A stretch of DNA of 64,000 nucleotides from assembly GCF_000010725.1 (NCBI RefSeq), contig NC_013856.1, positions 434,001 to 498,000 of the forward strand, read 5' to 3'. The notes under the pieces are model-generated. The model did no database searches, was not told the DNA's origin, and saw only the letters and a program-made list of their open reading frames with translations. This document shows positions 19,127 through 28,523 of this stretch, piece by piece. This stretch comes from Azospirillum sp. B510. Its GTDB lineage: Bacteria; Pseudomonadota; Alphaproteobacteria; Azospirillales; Azospirillaceae. The first letter of the stretch is position 1; each line of letters starts with the position of its first letter. The translations under genes were made by a program, and so were the position numbers.

Positions 19127-19525
19127 TTGTCCGCCAAGCGCAGCGTTCTGTTCGCATCCGCCCTTCTGATGTCCGGCGGCATCCTCATCGTCCAGGGCAC
19201 CGCCCAGGCCGCCGACGGCGACGCGGCGGCGGGCAAGGCGGTGTTCAACACCTGCAAGGCCTGCCACACCATCGAGGCCGGCGGCCCCAACCGCGTCGGC
19301 CCGAACCTGCACGGCATCGTCGGTCGGCCCGCCGGCAGCGCCGCCGGCTTCAGCTATTCCCCGGCGATGAAGGATGCCGGCTATGTCTGGGACGAGCAGA
19401 AGCTCGACACCTATCTGAAGGACCCGAAGGCGGCCCTGCCCGGCAACAATATGGCCTTCGCCGGCGTCAAGGACGACGCCAAGCGCGCCGACCTGATCGC
19501 CTATCTGAAGAGCGAGTCGCAGTGA
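19127..19525 (+). CDS. c-type cytochrome (cytochrome c2/c550-like)
   Basis: Small periplasmic electron carrier. TTG start at 19127 is preferred: GGGGAG lies just upstream and it gives a normal signal peptide (SAKRS, hydrophobic core, cleavage after AQA). An ATG at 19055 in the same frame would add an unlikely basic leader. Heme motif CKACH at residues 43-47, distal methionine in GNNMAFAGVKD, and the class I ending RADLIAYLKSES. The IS1380 element ends only 126 bp upstream and may have changed its promoter. Confidence 0.88.
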   Translation: MSAKRSVLFASALLMSGGILIVQGTAQAADGDAAAGKAVFNTCKACHTIEAGGPNRVGPNLHGIVGRPAGSAAGFSYSPAMKDAGYVWDEQKLDTYLKDPKAALPGNNMAFAGVKDDAKRADLIAYLKSESQ

Positions 19526-19579
19526 CGGTGTGAGAGCAACCGTATTTTTTGGGTAGCGAGAGCTGAACCGTTCGTGCTC

Positions 19580-19637
19580 CCCGTCAAGGCTCGCGCTGGC
19601 GCGCGCCCGCCCTTCGGGCGGCTTTGGCCTTGACGGG
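19580..19637. terminator. Large hairpin between cytochrome c and IS110-type gene
   Basis: Outer arms CCCGTCAAGGC (19580-19590) and GCCTTGACGGG (19627-19637) enclose an inner CCGCC-CTTCG-GGCGG hairpin. It lies 55 nt after the cytochrome c stop and 64 nt after the end of the convergent transposase frame. No strong T-run follows, so it could be a terminator or an end structure of the IS element. Confidence 0.45.
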
Positions 19638-19700
19638 TCCGCGCACTCGGTTCGTTAGGCTTTGGCATGCGGTCGGCGCGGTGCGCCGACCGTCGGCATC

Positions 19701-20552
19701 TCAGGCTTTCAGGCCTGCTTGTTCGTTCCAGGTCTGAGCGTGGGCGAGCATGGCGTTCAATCGGGTCAGCAGCTTGCGCATGCAAGCGGTGATGGCGAGT
19801 TTGGGCGGCTTTCCCGCCTTGACCAGCCGTTGATAGAAGGCGGCCACAATGCCTTTGGTGTGCGGCGCCACCCCAGCCAAGGCCGCCATTTGCCCACCGG
19901 TCAGCCGACCCAGTTCCGGGGCCAGAGCGGCAAGGCTGACGGCCACCACTGGGCCAATGCCTGGAGCGGTCACCAAGCGCTCGACCGTCTGCTTGATGAT
20001 GGGCGAGGAGTGAACTTGGCGGGTGAGCGTGTCGTCCAACTTGGCGATGCTCCGGCTCAAAGCCTCGATGGCGGCGTCGACCGCCTCGCGAGCCGCCTCG
20101 GGCGCTGCCGTCGCTACCTTTCGCAGGTCGGCGCGCTTGTCGACCAGGGCGCGTCGTGTGCAAACCAATCCCGCAAGTTCCTCGCGCGCCCGATCCGGGA
20201 CCACCGACGGGCCACCAGCCATGCATGCGGTGAATTCGGCAATGACCCGCGCATCGATCGGGTCGGTCTTCGCCCACTGCCCCTTGGCCTTGGCAAAGTA
20301 ACGCACACGTGCAGGGTCGAGGACATGAACCTCCAGACCCACCGCGACCAGGGCGTCGCGCACCGGACGCTCGTAGCCGCCGCTGGCCTCAAGCCCAACC
20401 CGCACAGCGCCCTGCTCCTTGATCCAGATCGCCAACTCCTGATGCCCCTCGGGCGTGTTGGCAACCTGTTGGTGGGCCACAGCAGGGAAAAGGGCTGCAT
20501 CCAGCCGGGATTTCCCGCAATCGATGCCGACATGAACAGCCGCTTGTGACAT
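19701..20552 (-). pseudogene. IS110 family transposase with internal in-frame deletion
   Basis: 283 aa against about 320-340 for the family. The DEDD part is intact (VGIDCGKSRLD, GLEASGGYE, KTDPIDARVIAEF) and so is the start of the C-terminal domain (TAPGIGPVVAVSLAALAPELG). After LAGVAPHTKG the protein jumps straight to AFYQRLVKAGKPPKLAITACMRKLL. The segment normally between them (about 35-40 residues carrying the SG serine motif and the GGRxxVRxALY stretch) is gone. Since that serine is the proposed nucleophile, the protein should be inactive. Not closely related to the IS110 copy at 15759. Confidence 0.8.
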
Positions 20553-20555
20553 CCT

Positions 20556-20752
20556 CGTATTCCTTCCTTGTGGTGCGGGCTCAACGCCCGAGCAACCGTG
20601 CGGACTTCAAGGAAGGCTGGCCGCCCTCACGCTCACTAAAGGCGTCTTACGCCTCGGGGGCAACAGGGTCGGCCAACCCGGACGGCTCGAGGCCAACGAG
20701 CCGTCCGGGCTTCAATATGGGCCTGCCGCAATACACAAGGGGGCCGTTCCGG
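20556..20752 (-). other. Structured noncoding region between IS110-type gene and the acetyltransferase-like gene
   Basis: Nearly 200 bp without a gene. It holds nested inverted repeats: CCTTCCTTG (about 20566) with CAAGGAAGG (about 20607), an inner CGGGC-TCAAC-GCCCG hairpin, and a perfect 13-bp stem CCCGGACGGCTCG / CGAGCCGTCCGGG at 20677-20709. The part next to the transposase start is where IS110-group elements encode their guide RNA; the 13-bp stem also lies 44 nt past the stop of the upstream minus-strand gene and may end its transcript. Confidence 0.45.
20677..20709. terminator. 13-bp stem hairpin after the acetyltransferase-like gene
   Basis: Perfect 13-bp arms with loop AGGCCAA, 44 nt downstream of the minus-strand stop at 20753. 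No T-tract follows, so intrinsic termination is uncertain. Confidence 0.45.
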
Positions 20753-21751
20753 TCAGGCGGCCAGGGGCCGGCCGCCGCGCGAGGCGGCCAGCCGCGAGAT
20801 GATCGCGCAAGAGGCGAGACGGGCGTCCAGATCGTCCGCCTTGCCGGCGAAGAGGACCGGCACCGCCGCACCCTGCACGATGCTGGCCTTCAGCCCGAGG
20901 AGCCGCAGGCTGTCGGGCGAGCGCGGCAGCGTTTCGACCAGCGCGCTCGTCATCTCCTCGTCATCGGCGCTTCCCAGCATGATCGCCCCGACCTTGCCGA
21001 TCCGGGCCAGGGTGGCGGCGACCTCGGCCGTGGCGGCGTGATCGGCGCCGATCAGGTGATAGGGCCGGATGTCAAGGTGGCAGAGCGCCGCCACCGCGCA
21101 GATGCGGGCGGCCGGACCGATCAGGACCGGCTCGATCAAGCCGGCCTCGGCCGCCGTCACGGCGGTGGTGAGGGTGGCGGCGTCGCACGGCTCGACGACG
21201 GCGACGCGCAGCGGCGGCAGGCCGGCGCATCCGGCGAGCAGATCCCGGTAGCCGTGGCGGCCCGTCGCGTGGTGCGCCGGTTCCGCCGGCGCGGCGGGCC
21301 TCCCGCTGGGGATCGGGATTTCGACGCTGCCGCTGGCGACGAGGCCGCCGTCAGCGCCGACGCAGTCGCAGGCCAGGATGATGACCGGCGGAGCGGAGCG
21401 TTTCGCGACGATGGTGACGGTCGCCGTGACGACCTCCTCCGCCTCGACCGGCCGCGCGACGTCGAGATGCTGGGTCCGGTGCAACCCGCCCGCGCCGGGC
21501 AGGCTGGTCTCCAGCACGCGGGACACCAGCCCGTGCAGCCACAGGTCGGAGACCGGCACCGGATCGGCGGAGCGGGTTTCGCCGCCGGAATGGACGAGAT
21601 CGCCGGCCAGGACGCCGCACAGTTCGGCCTCCATCGCGGTGAAGCGGCTGCACATGCTGGCCGTCTCGCCGATGCCCAGCCTGCCGAGGGCGACGCCGTC
21701 GGCGATGGCCCGACCGTGGACGATGCTTTCCGTTTCGCTTGAGTGCATCAC
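20753..21751 (-). CDS. MaoC-like / phosphate acetyl(butyryl)transferase-like protein, internally shortened
   Basis: 332 aa. Residues about 20-160 look like a MaoC/hot-dog domain (FTAMEAELCGVLAGDLVHSGGE... RTQHLDVARPVEAEEVVTATV). From about 175 it resembles phosphate acetyl/butyryltransferase (RVAVVEPCDAATLTTAVTAAEAGLIEPVLIGPAA) and ends with the usual C-terminus (VQGAAVPVLFAGKADDLDARLASCAI). Bifunctional relatives are about 460-480 aa; the central part of the transferase domain is missing without a stop or frameshift. Catalytic ability is therefore doubtful. It follows L-serine deaminase by 66 nt, where a full enzyme would handle acetyl-CoA from pyruvate. Confidence 0.65.
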   Translation of the reverse strand: MMHSSETESIVHGRAIADGVALGRLGIGETASMCSRFTAMEAELCGVLAGDLVHSGGETRSADPVPVSDLWLHGLVSRVLETSLPGAGGLHRTQHLDVARPVEAEEVVTATVTIVAKRSAPPVIILACDCVGADGGLVASGSVEIPIPSGRPAAPAEPAHHATGRHGYRDLLAGCAGLPPLRVAVVEPCDAATLTTAVTAAEAGLIEPVLIGPAARICAVAALCHLDIRPYHLIGADHAATAEVAATLARIGKVGAIMLGSADDEEMTSALVETLPRSPDSLRLLGLKASIVQGAAVPVLFAGKADDLDARLASCAIISRLAASRGGRPLAA

Positions 21752-21817
21752 GCGATACCTCCGATCTGCGAAAGGGCGATTTGCGAAAGGGCGATTCGCG
21801 GGAAGACGCGCCTGGCT

Positions 21818-23224
21818 TCAGGCCGCCCAGTTGGTGCTGTCGGCGTCCGGGGCCGAGCGCGACGCCTGCGCCACCACCTTGACCGCGAGGCCGCCGCAGG
21901 AGGTCTCACGGTATTTCGGATCCATGTCCTTGCCGGTCTCGAACATCGTCTCGATCACCTTGTCGAGCGAGACCAGCGCCTCGCTGGTGCGGTGCAGGGC
22001 CATGCGGGTGGCGTTGATCGCCTTCATCGCCCCCATGGCGTTGCGTTCGATGCAGGGGATCTGCACCTGCCCGCCGACCGGGTCGCAGGTCAGGCCGAGA
22101 TTATGCTCCATGGCGATCTCGGCGGCGACGCACACCTGTTCGGGGCTGCCGCCCATCAGGTCGGCGAGACCGCCGGCGGCCATCGAGCAGGCGACGCCGA
22201 CCTCGCCCTGGCAGCCGACCTCGGCGCCCGAGATCGAGGCGTTCGTCTTGTAGAGCGCGCCGATGGCGGCCGAGGCCAGGAAGAAGCGGACGCAGGCGTC
22301 CTCGTCCACCGGCTTGATGAAGTTGTGGTAGTAGGCGAGCACCGCCGGGACGATGCCGCAGGCGCCGTTGGTCGGCGCGGTGACGACGCGCCCGCCCGCC
22401 GCATTCTCCTCGTTCACGGCGAAGGCGAACATGTTGACCCAGTCGACGACGTTCATCGGGTCGCGCGACAGCGCCTCCGACGAGGCGAGCTGGCGGCGCA
22501 GCAGGGCGGCGCGGCGGGGAACCCGCATCGGTCCCGGCAGCACGCCCTCCGTGGTCATGCCGCGCTCCATGCAGGCGCGCATCGTCTGCCAGATGTTGGT
22601 GAAATAATTGTGGATCTCCTGCTGGCTGTGCAGGGTGAGCTCGTTTTGCAGGACCAGTCCGGAGAAGGACAGCCCGGTCCCGCGGCAATGCTCCAGCAGT
22701 TCGGCGGCCGAGGCGTAGGGATAGGGAAGCTCCATCTCCTCGCCGGCCGGCTTGCCGAAATTCTCGTCCTCGACGACGAAGCCGCCGCCGATGGAATAAT
22801 AGGTCTTGCCCAGCAGCGGACGGTCGCCGTCGAAGGCCTGGATCGTCATCCCGTTCTCGTGCCGCGGCAGGTTGGAGCGGTGGAAGGTGATGGCGGTCGG
22901 CGGGAAGTCGATCGGCCGGCCCTCCTGCCCCAGCGGCAGGCGCCGGGAGTTGCGCACCTGCTGGAGGAAGGCGGGAATGGCGTCGATGGCGACGCTGTCC
23001 GGCAGGTTGCCGGCGAGGCCGAGCATCAGGGCGACGTCGGTCTGGTGGCCCTTGCCGGTCAGCGCCAGCGAGCCATAGATGTCGACCGCGACGCGGGTGG
23101 TGGCGTCGAACCCGCCGCAGGAGCGCAGGGCGTCCACGAACTGCTTGGCTGCCCTCATCGGTCCCACCGTGTGCGAACTGGAGGGGCCGATACCGACCTT
23201 GTAGAGGTCGAACATGCTGATCAT
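21818..23224 (-). CDS. sdaA: L-serine ammonia-lyase (iron-sulfur type)
   Basis: Converts L-serine to pyruvate and ammonia. 468 aa single-chain type. N-terminal beta domain begins MISMFDLYKVGIGPSSSHTVGPMRAA; the C-terminal alpha domain has the cluster/active-site cysteine regions TNGACGIVPAVL, NLGLTCDPVGGQVQIPCIERN and the terminal SCGGLAVKVV. Start ATG 23224 follows GGAAGGAAG. Located 127 nt after the serine transporter gene on the same strand, so import and deamination are coupled. Confidence 0.93.
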   Translation of the reverse strand: MISMFDLYKVGIGPSSSHTVGPMRAAKQFVDALRSCGGFDATTRVAVDIYGSLALTGKGHQTDVALMLGLAGNLPDSVAIDAIPAFLQQVRNSRRLPLGQEGRPIDFPPTAITFHRSNLPRHENGMTIQAFDGDRPLLGKTYYSIGGGFVVEDENFGKPAGEEMELPYPYASAAELLEHCRGTGLSFSGLVLQNELTLHSQQEIHNYFTNIWQTMRACMERGMTTEGVLPGPMRVPRRAALLRRQLASSEALSRDPMNVVDWVNMFAFAVNEENAAGGRVVTAPTNGACGIVPAVLAYYHNFIKPVDEDACVRFFLASAAIGALYKTNASISGAEVGCQGEVGVACSMAAGGLADLMGGSPEQVCVAAEIAMEHNLGLTCDPVGGQVQIPCIERNAMGAMKAINATRMALHRTSEALVSLDKVIETMFETGKDMDPKYRETSCGGLAVKVVAQASRSAPDADSTNWAA

Positions 23225-23351
23225 GGCTTGCTTCCTTCCCGTGGACGGCTCTGGACAGGCTTTGGGGGGACGGTCTTTCCTCCGCCGCTTCGGGCGGCGT
23301 CCCGTCACGGTCCGGACGGGGCGCCGCCTGGGGCGGGAAGGCGGTTGGGGG

Positions 23352-24626
23352 TCAGAGGCTGAGCAGGGAGTAGAGGATGGCGGAGATCGCGACGCTGCCG
23401 ATGAACATCACCACCACGTTGCCCGGCTGGCCGGCATATTTGCGCATCGCCGGCACCTTGCGGATCGCGTACATCGGCATGATGAAGAGGAGCGAGGCGA
23501 TGATGGGGCCGCAGAGCGATTCGATCATGCCGAGGATGCTGGGGTTCAGCGTGGCGGCGATCCAGACGGCGGCGACCATGAACAGGGCGCTGAAGCGGTT
23601 GATGGCCTTGAGGTCGACGGCCTTGCCCTGGCCGCGCAGATGCTGGGAGATCAGACCGTTCAGACCTTCGCGGGCGCCGAGATAGTGGCCGAAGAAGGAT
23701 TTGGTGATGGCGACGAAGGCGACGGCCGGGGTCAGGAAGGCCATCAGCGGGTTGTCGAACTTGTTGCCGAGATAGGACAGGATCGAGATGTTCTGGGACT
23801 TGGCGTCGGCCAGCTCCTGCGGGCTCAGGCTGAAGACGCAGCTGAAGACGAAGAACATGACGACCAGGACCATCATGACGACCGCGTATTTCTCGATGCG
23901 GGTGGTCTGGGCCTCGGCCTCGTCGCCATAATGGTTCTGCTGGGCGACGACGAAGCGGGAGATCGCCGGGGAGTGGTTGAAGGAGAAGACGAGGGCCGGG
24001 ATGCTGAGCCACAGGGTCAGGCTGAACTGTCCGGCGGTCGGGGCCTGCTCAAGCACCGCGCCGTTCCAGTCGGGGGCCAGATAGAGGCCGATGCCCATCA
24101 GGACGACGACGAAGGGATAGACGAGCCAGCCCATGACCTTGACGACCATCTGCTCGCCCAGCTTGATGACCGCCATCAGCCCCAGGATCAGGCCGAGCGA
24201 CAGCAGGATGCGCGGCGGCGGGACCATGCCCAGCTGATGCACCATGAAGCTCTGGACCGTGTTGGTCAGGCCGACGCCGTAGATCAGCAGGATCGGCAGG
24301 ATGGTGAAGAAATACAGCAGCGTGATGAGCTTGCCGGCGGTGCTGCCGAAATGCTCGGCCACCACCTCGGTGATGTCGCTGCCCGGCTTGGCGGAGGACA
24401 GGATGAAGCGGCACAACCCGCGATGGGCCAGATAGGTCATCGGAAAGGCGATGACCGCCATGACCAGCAGCGGCCAGAAGCCGCCGAGACCGGCATTGAT
24501 GGGAAGAAAAAGCGTCCCGGCGCCAATGGCTGTTCCGAACAGCCCAAGCATCCACATGGTATCGTGCTTGGTCCACGGCAGTGGAGGATTGCCGAGTCTC
24601 GTGGATTCCGTTGAGATGCTGACCAT
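23352..24626 (-). CDS. Serine/HAAAP family amino acid:proton symporter
   Basis: 424 aa inner-membrane transporter with about 11 hydrophobic segments. It begins with the SdaC/TdcC-type signature [29 protein letters not shown], and shows [13 protein letters not shown] further on. Neighbouring L-serine deaminase makes serine the likely substrate. Start ATG 24626 has GGAGG upstream. The divergent promoter region carries direct repeats resembling LytR/BtsR sites. Confidence 0.88.
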   Translation of the reverse strand: MVSISTESTRLGNPPLPWTKHDTMWMLGLFGTAIGAGTLFLPINAGLGGFWPLLVMAVIAFPMTYLAHRGLCRFILSSAKPGSDITEVVAEHFGSTAGKLITLLYFFTILPILLIYGVGLTNTVQSFMVHQLGMVPPPRILLSLGLILGLMAVIKLGEQMVVKVMGWLVYPFVVVLMGIGLYLAPDWNGAVLEQAPTAGQFSLTLWLSIPALVFSFNHSPAISRFVVAQQNHYGDEAEAQTTRIEKYAVVMMVLVVMFFVFSCVFSLSPQELADAKSQNISILSYLGNKFDNPLMAFLTPAVAFVAITKSFFGHYLGAREGLNGLISQHLRGQGKAVDLKAINRFSALFMVAAVWIAATLNPSILGMIESLCGPIIASLLFIMPMYAIRKVPAMRKYAGQPGNVVVMFIGSVAISAILYSLLSL

Positions 24627-24742
24627 TTCATGCCTCCAGCATGCCTTCCACCGTGGATTTCTTGGCCATCGCGGTAAGGCTGCGCTCTGTTGATCTGAAG
24701 GAAGCCTATCAACAGCCCGGCGGCAATTCCCGGCCCAACTCA

Positions 24743-24790
24743 GGAGCGGTGGAATAGCGAAATGAGCGGTGGAATGGGCAAATGAGCGGA
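24743..24790 (-). promoter_or_regulatory. Direct repeats resembling BtsR (YehT) binding sites
   Basis: Read on the minus strand: (T)CCGCTCA, 12 nt, ACCGCTCA, 12 nt, ACCGCTCC; i.e. units at 24783-24790, 24763-24770 and 24743-24750, spaced 20 bp. The E. coli BtsR motif is a direct repeat of ACC(G/A)CT(C/T)A. The sites lie upstream of the serine transporter and next to the btsS/btsR-like genes. Confidence 0.65.
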
Positions 24791-24960
24791 GCCGGGGGCA
24801 GGGGCGGAGATTGGGCGGAGAGGGGGGCGGCCGGCGGGTCCGCGACAACCGCGCCGCCGCATCCCCCTGGCCTTTGCCGTGCGGATGGGCCACACCATGC
24901 GCCGCAAGCCTGCCCGGACCGGCCGCGCGGGCACCGGGCCAGGGGCGGGGAGCCTTACCG

Positions 24961-26655
24961 ATGCAGATTGATTCCGCGGGCCTTTCGCTGTTCCTGCTTC
25001 AGCAGATGTGCGTCTATCTGGTGGTCGCCTATCTGCTGAGCCGGACGAAGATCTTCATCCCGCTGATGCATGCGACGATCCGGCGGCCGCACAAGCTGGC
25101 CTGCTACGTCATCTTCTCGCTGTTCTGCATCATGGGGACCATCCTCGGCATGCCGGTGGTCCACGCCATCGCCAACACGCCGGCGATCGGCGCCGTGCTC
25201 GGCGGTCTGCTCGGCGGTCCGCTGGTCGGGCTGGCGGTCGGCGTCACCGGCGGGCTGCACCGCTATTCGCTGGGCGGGGCCTTCGCGCTCGCCGCCGGCC
25301 TCGACATCGTCGTGCAGGGGATGCTGGGCGGGCTGATGCACCGCCACCTGATCCGCAAGGGCAAGGCCCGCGCCCTGTACGACCCGGTCAAGGCCGGCGC
25401 CCTCACCTTCGTCGGGGTGCTGATCGAGCTGCTGATCGACCTTGCGGTCGCGAAGCCCTTCGACCAGACGCTGGAGATCGTGCGGCTGATCGCGGTGCCG
25501 GAACTGATCGCCAATTCACTGGGGGCGGCGCTGTTCATGGGCATCCTGATCGACCGCCGCGCCGTGATCGAGCGGCAGTCCAGCCTGTTCTCCGCCAAGG
25601 CGCTGGCGATCGCGGCGCGGGCCGACGGCGTGCTGCGCCGGGGCTTCAACCAGGAGAACAGCATGACCGTCGCCCGGATCATCTATGAGGAGACCGGGGT
25701 GGGCGCCGTCGCCATCACCGACCGCGAGAAGATCCTCGCCTTCATCGGCATCGGCGACGACCATCATCTGCCCGGCACGCCGATCTCGTCGCTGAACACG
25801 CTGGACGCCATCGCCCACAATGAGGTCACCTATGCCGACGGCAACGAGGTGGCCTATCAATGCTCGATCAGCCCGACCTGTCCGTTGGGGGCGTCGCTGG
25901 TCATCCCGCTGGTCGGCGAGGACAGCCATGTCATCGGCACCATCAAGCTGTACGAGCCCAAGACCAAGCTGTTCTCCACCATCAACCGCACGCTGGGCGA
26001 AGGCATCGCCAAGCTGCTGTCGAGCCAGATCCTGGCCGGGCGCTACGAACAGCAGAAGGCGCTGCTGGCCCAGGCGGAGATCAAGCTGCTGCACGCCCAG
26101 GTCAACCCGCATTTCCTGTTCAACGCGCTGAACACCATCGCCGCCGTCACCTGCGACGATCCGGAGAAGGCGCGCGACCTGATCGGCGACCTGTCCACCT
26201 TCTTCCGCATGAACCTGAAGCGCCCGAGCGAGATCGCCCCGCTGGCCGAGGAGATCGAGCATGTGAACGCCTATCTCCAGATCGAGCTGGCGCGCTTCTC
26301 CGACAGCCTGACGGTGGACATCGACATTCCCGACAGCCTCGGCCGGGTGCGGCTGCCGGCCTTCACGCTTCAGCCGGTGGTGGAGAACGCCATCAAGCAC
26401 GGCACCTCGCAGCAGCTCCGCCCCGGCCATGTCGCCATCACCGCCCGCGAGGAGGGCGGCATGCTGGTCATCGACGTCGAGGACAATGCCGGGCTCTACG
26501 AGCCGAAGCCGGCCGGGCAGGGGTTGGGCATGAGCTTGGTGGATCGCCGCATCAGGAACTGTTTCGGCCCCTCCCATGGTGTTACCGTCGCGTCCGAACG
26601 GGATGTCTTCACCCGCGTCACCATCCGGGTTCCGCTGGAGGCCGCGTCCAAATGA
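24961..26655 (+). CDS. btsS: LytS/BtsS-type sensor histidine kinase
   Basis: 564 aa membrane sensor. N-terminal 5TM-LYT receptor domain (about 1-200), GAF domain (about 220-360, with a [19 protein letters not shown] cysteine pair), and a HisKA_7TM/His_kinase domain with phospho-acceptor His384 in [16 protein letters not shown] plus ATPase motifs VVENAIKHG and [13 protein letters not shown]. The closest known types sense extracellular pyruvate in enterobacteria. Start ATG 24961 follows GGGAGCC. It overlaps the regulator gene by 4 nt and diverges from the serine transporter. Confidence 0.88.
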   Translation: MQIDSAGLSLFLLQQMCVYLVVAYLLSRTKIFIPLMHATIRRPHKLACYVIFSLFCIMGTILGMPVVHAIANTPAIGAVLGGLLGGPLVGLAVGVTGGLHRYSLGGAFALAAGLDIVVQGMLGGLMHRHLIRKGKARALYDPVKAGALTFVGVLIELLIDLAVAKPFDQTLEIVRLIAVPELIANSLGAALFMGILIDRRAVIERQSSLFSAKALAIAARADGVLRRGFNQENSMTVARIIYEETGVGAVAITDREKILAFIGIGDDHHLPGTPISSLNTLDAIAHNEVTYADGNEVAYQCSISPTCPLGASLVIPLVGEDSHVIGTIKLYEPKTKLFSTINRTLGEGIAKLLSSQILAGRYEQQKALLAQAEIKLLHAQVNPHFLFNALNTIAAVTCDDPEKARDLIGDLSTFFRMNLKRPSEIAPLAEEIEHVNAYLQIELARFSDSLTVDIDIPDSLGRVRLPAFTLQPVVENAIKHGTSQQLRPGHVAITAREEGGMLVIDVEDNAGLYEPKPAGQGLGMSLVDRRIRNCFGPSHGVTVASERDVFTRVTIRVPLEAASK

Positions 26656-27371
26656 TCAGTGTCCTCATCGTCGATGACGAGCCGCTGGCCCGCAAGGAGC
26701 TGCGCCGCGTGCTCTCCAAGGCCGACGACATCGCCATCGTCGCCGAATGCAGCAACGCCATCGACGCCGTCGGCGTGATCAACCGCGAAAAGCCCGAGGT
26801 GGTGTTTCTCGACATCCAGATGCCGCGGGTGAGCGGCATCGAGATGCTGAGCATGCTCGACCATGACAGGATGCCCCACATCGTCTTCCTGACGGCCTAT
26901 GACGAGTATGCGGTGCAGGCGTTCGAGCAGCACGCCTTCGATTACCTGCTGAAGCCGATCAACCAGGCCCGGCTCGACAAGACGCTGGAGCGCCTGCGCC
27001 GCGACCGCGAACCGCAGAAGATCGCCCAGCTTCCCGGCGCCAACCAGCTGCGCCAGATCCCGTGTTTCGGCCAGCACCATGTCCAGCTGGTGCGGATGGA
27101 GGAGGTCGAGCATGTCGCCTCCGGCGTCAGCGGCGTCTCGGTCGTCACCGCCGACGGCAGCGAGCGGCCGACCGACCTGCCACTGCACATCCTTCAGGAG
27201 CGCACGCCCCTGCTGCGCTGCCACCGGCAATATCTGGTGAACATCGACTTCATCGAGAAGATCAATTTCCTGGAGAATGGTCTGGCGGAAATCCGGACGA
27301 GGCGCGGGCAGGTCATTCCCGTCAGCCGGCGCTTCTTCCCGCAGATCAAGGAACGGCTGGGGATCCTCTGA
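26652..27371 (+). CDS. btsR: LytTR-type response regulator (BtsR-like)
   Basis: 239 aa. Receiver domain with phospho-acceptor Asp54 (VVFLDIQMPRVSG) and K in DYLLKPI; C-terminal LytTR DNA-binding domain (about 130-239, ending ISRRFFPQIKERLGIL-like). Starts within the stop of the kinase (ATGA overlap), so the two are made together. Expected to bind the direct repeats at 24743-24790. Confidence 0.9.
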   Translation: MISVLIVDDEPLARKELRRVLSKADDIAIVAECSNAIDAVGVINREKPEVVFLDIQMPRVSGIEMLSMLDHDRMPHIVFLTAYDEYAVQAFEQHAFDYLLKPINQARLDKTLERLRRDREPQKIAQLPGANQLRQIPCFGQHHVQLVRMEEVEHVASGVSGVSVVTADGSERPTDLPLHILQERTPLLRCHRQYLVNIDFIEKINFLENGLAEIRTRRGQVIPVSRRFFPQIKERLGIL

Positions 27372-27378
27372 GGAGCTT

Positions 27379-28335
27379 TCAGGTCTCCTCCGGCTCGCCC
27401 GGCGGCAGGTGGGGCAGCGGAATGGGCCGCCCGGGGCCGCGGTTGACGCGCTGGATGATGCCGCATAGATGCGTCGCGAAGGCGTGCACCGCCTCCGGCA
27501 GATGGCGGCCGAGCATGGTCTGGATCTGGTAATAGCGCTGGTCGAGCGTGGGGGAGTCGATGGGAACCGACACCACCGGATGGCCGACCGTGCCGGAATG
27601 GACGGTGAAGGGGCTGGCGATGGTGATGCCGCCGCCTTCCGCCGCGAAGGCCCACAGCCCGGCGATGTAGTTGGAGGTCAGCACCGGCTCGACCACCACG
27701 CCGGCCTGTCCGCAGGCGATGTCGAAGATCTGGCGCACCGTCGTGTCCTTCTCCGGCAGGGCCATCGGCTCGCGGGCCAGTTCGGCCAGCGACACCACCG
27801 TCCTGTCCGCCAGCGGGTGGTCCCGTCCCATCACCGCCAGCACCGGCGCCCGGCCCTCCCCCAGCGCCTTCACACCCGGTTCCGGCGCGAAGGAGAAGGT
27901 GGCGCCGATGTCGACCTCCCCCTCCCGCACCATCCGCGTCACCGCCGCCGGCGCATCGACGCGCAGCTCGATGCGGATGCCGGGATGGCGGTCGCGGAAG
28001 CTGTGGATGGCCGCCGGGATCAGGCTCATCCCGAACCCCTCGGTCCCGGCGACCCGGACCCGCCCGCTGGCCAGCCCGCGCAGCCGCTTCAGCTCGGTGA
28101 CGATGGCCTCCTCCTCCAGGAAGACGCGCTGGGCATGGCGGGCGAGCAGGTCGCCGGCATAGCTCGGCACCATGCCGCGCGGCCGGCGCTCGAACAGCTC
28201 GACGCCGAGGTCGGCTTCGAGATGGGCGATCTGCCGGCTGATGGCGGAGGAGGCGACATGCAGCCGGGCGGAGGCGTCGGCGATGGAGCCGCTGCGGACG
28301 ACCTCCAGGAAATAGCGCAGCGCGGTGGCGTTCAT
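27379..28335 (-). CDS. LysR family transcriptional regulator
   Basis: 318 aa. N-terminal winged helix (ALRYFLEVVRSGSIADASARLHVASSAISRQIAHLEADLG pattern, about 1-60) and a periplasmic-binding-like effector domain. It diverges from the peptide ABC operon, the usual LysR arrangement, with a palindrome in the shared region at 28434-28448. It converges on the btsR gene with only 7 nt between the stops. Confidence 0.9.
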   Translation of the reverse strand: MNATALRYFLEVVRSGSIADASARLHVASSAISRQIAHLEADLGVELFERRPRGMVPSYAGDLLARHAQRVFLEEEAIVTELKRLRGLASGRVRVAGTEGFGMSLIPAAIHSFRDRHPGIRIELRVDAPAAVTRMVREGEVDIGATFSFAPEPGVKALGEGRAPVLAVMGRDHPLADRTVVSLAELAREPMALPEKDTTVRQIFDIACGQAGVVVEPVLTSNYIAGLWAFAAEGGGITIASPFTVHSGTVGHPVVSVPIDSPTLDQRYYQIQTMLGRHLPEAVHAFATHLCGIIQRVNRGPGRPIPLPHLPPGEPEET

Positions 28336-28433
28336 CTCTTCATCCTCGGGGCCGCCCGCCCTGCCGCGGGGGGGCGGGGGGGGGCGGTCAGGGCTTTTGA
28401 AACCGTCGTTGCCGAATCAGCAATGATAACTTC

Positions 28434-28448
28434 CAACTATTATAGTTG
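28434..28448. promoter_or_regulatory. Palindrome in LysR-ABC transporter divergent promoter
   Basis: CAACTAT-T-ATAGTTG, perfect 7-bp arms with one central base, in a local AT-rich patch between the LysR start (28335) and the binding-protein start (28524). A good candidate LysR recognition site. Confidence 0.6.
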
Positions 28449-28523
28449 TGGCATGCCATTCTGCACAATATCGTGCCATGGCTATCTTTCGTGCAAATGG
28501 ACCCTCTTGGACGGAGCTCGGAC

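Noticed and set aside
28440-28475. Sigma-54-like TGGCATGCCATTCTGC before the peptide-binding protein
   Set aside because: GG to GC spacing is 11 rather than 10; symmetric LysR-type site explains the region better.
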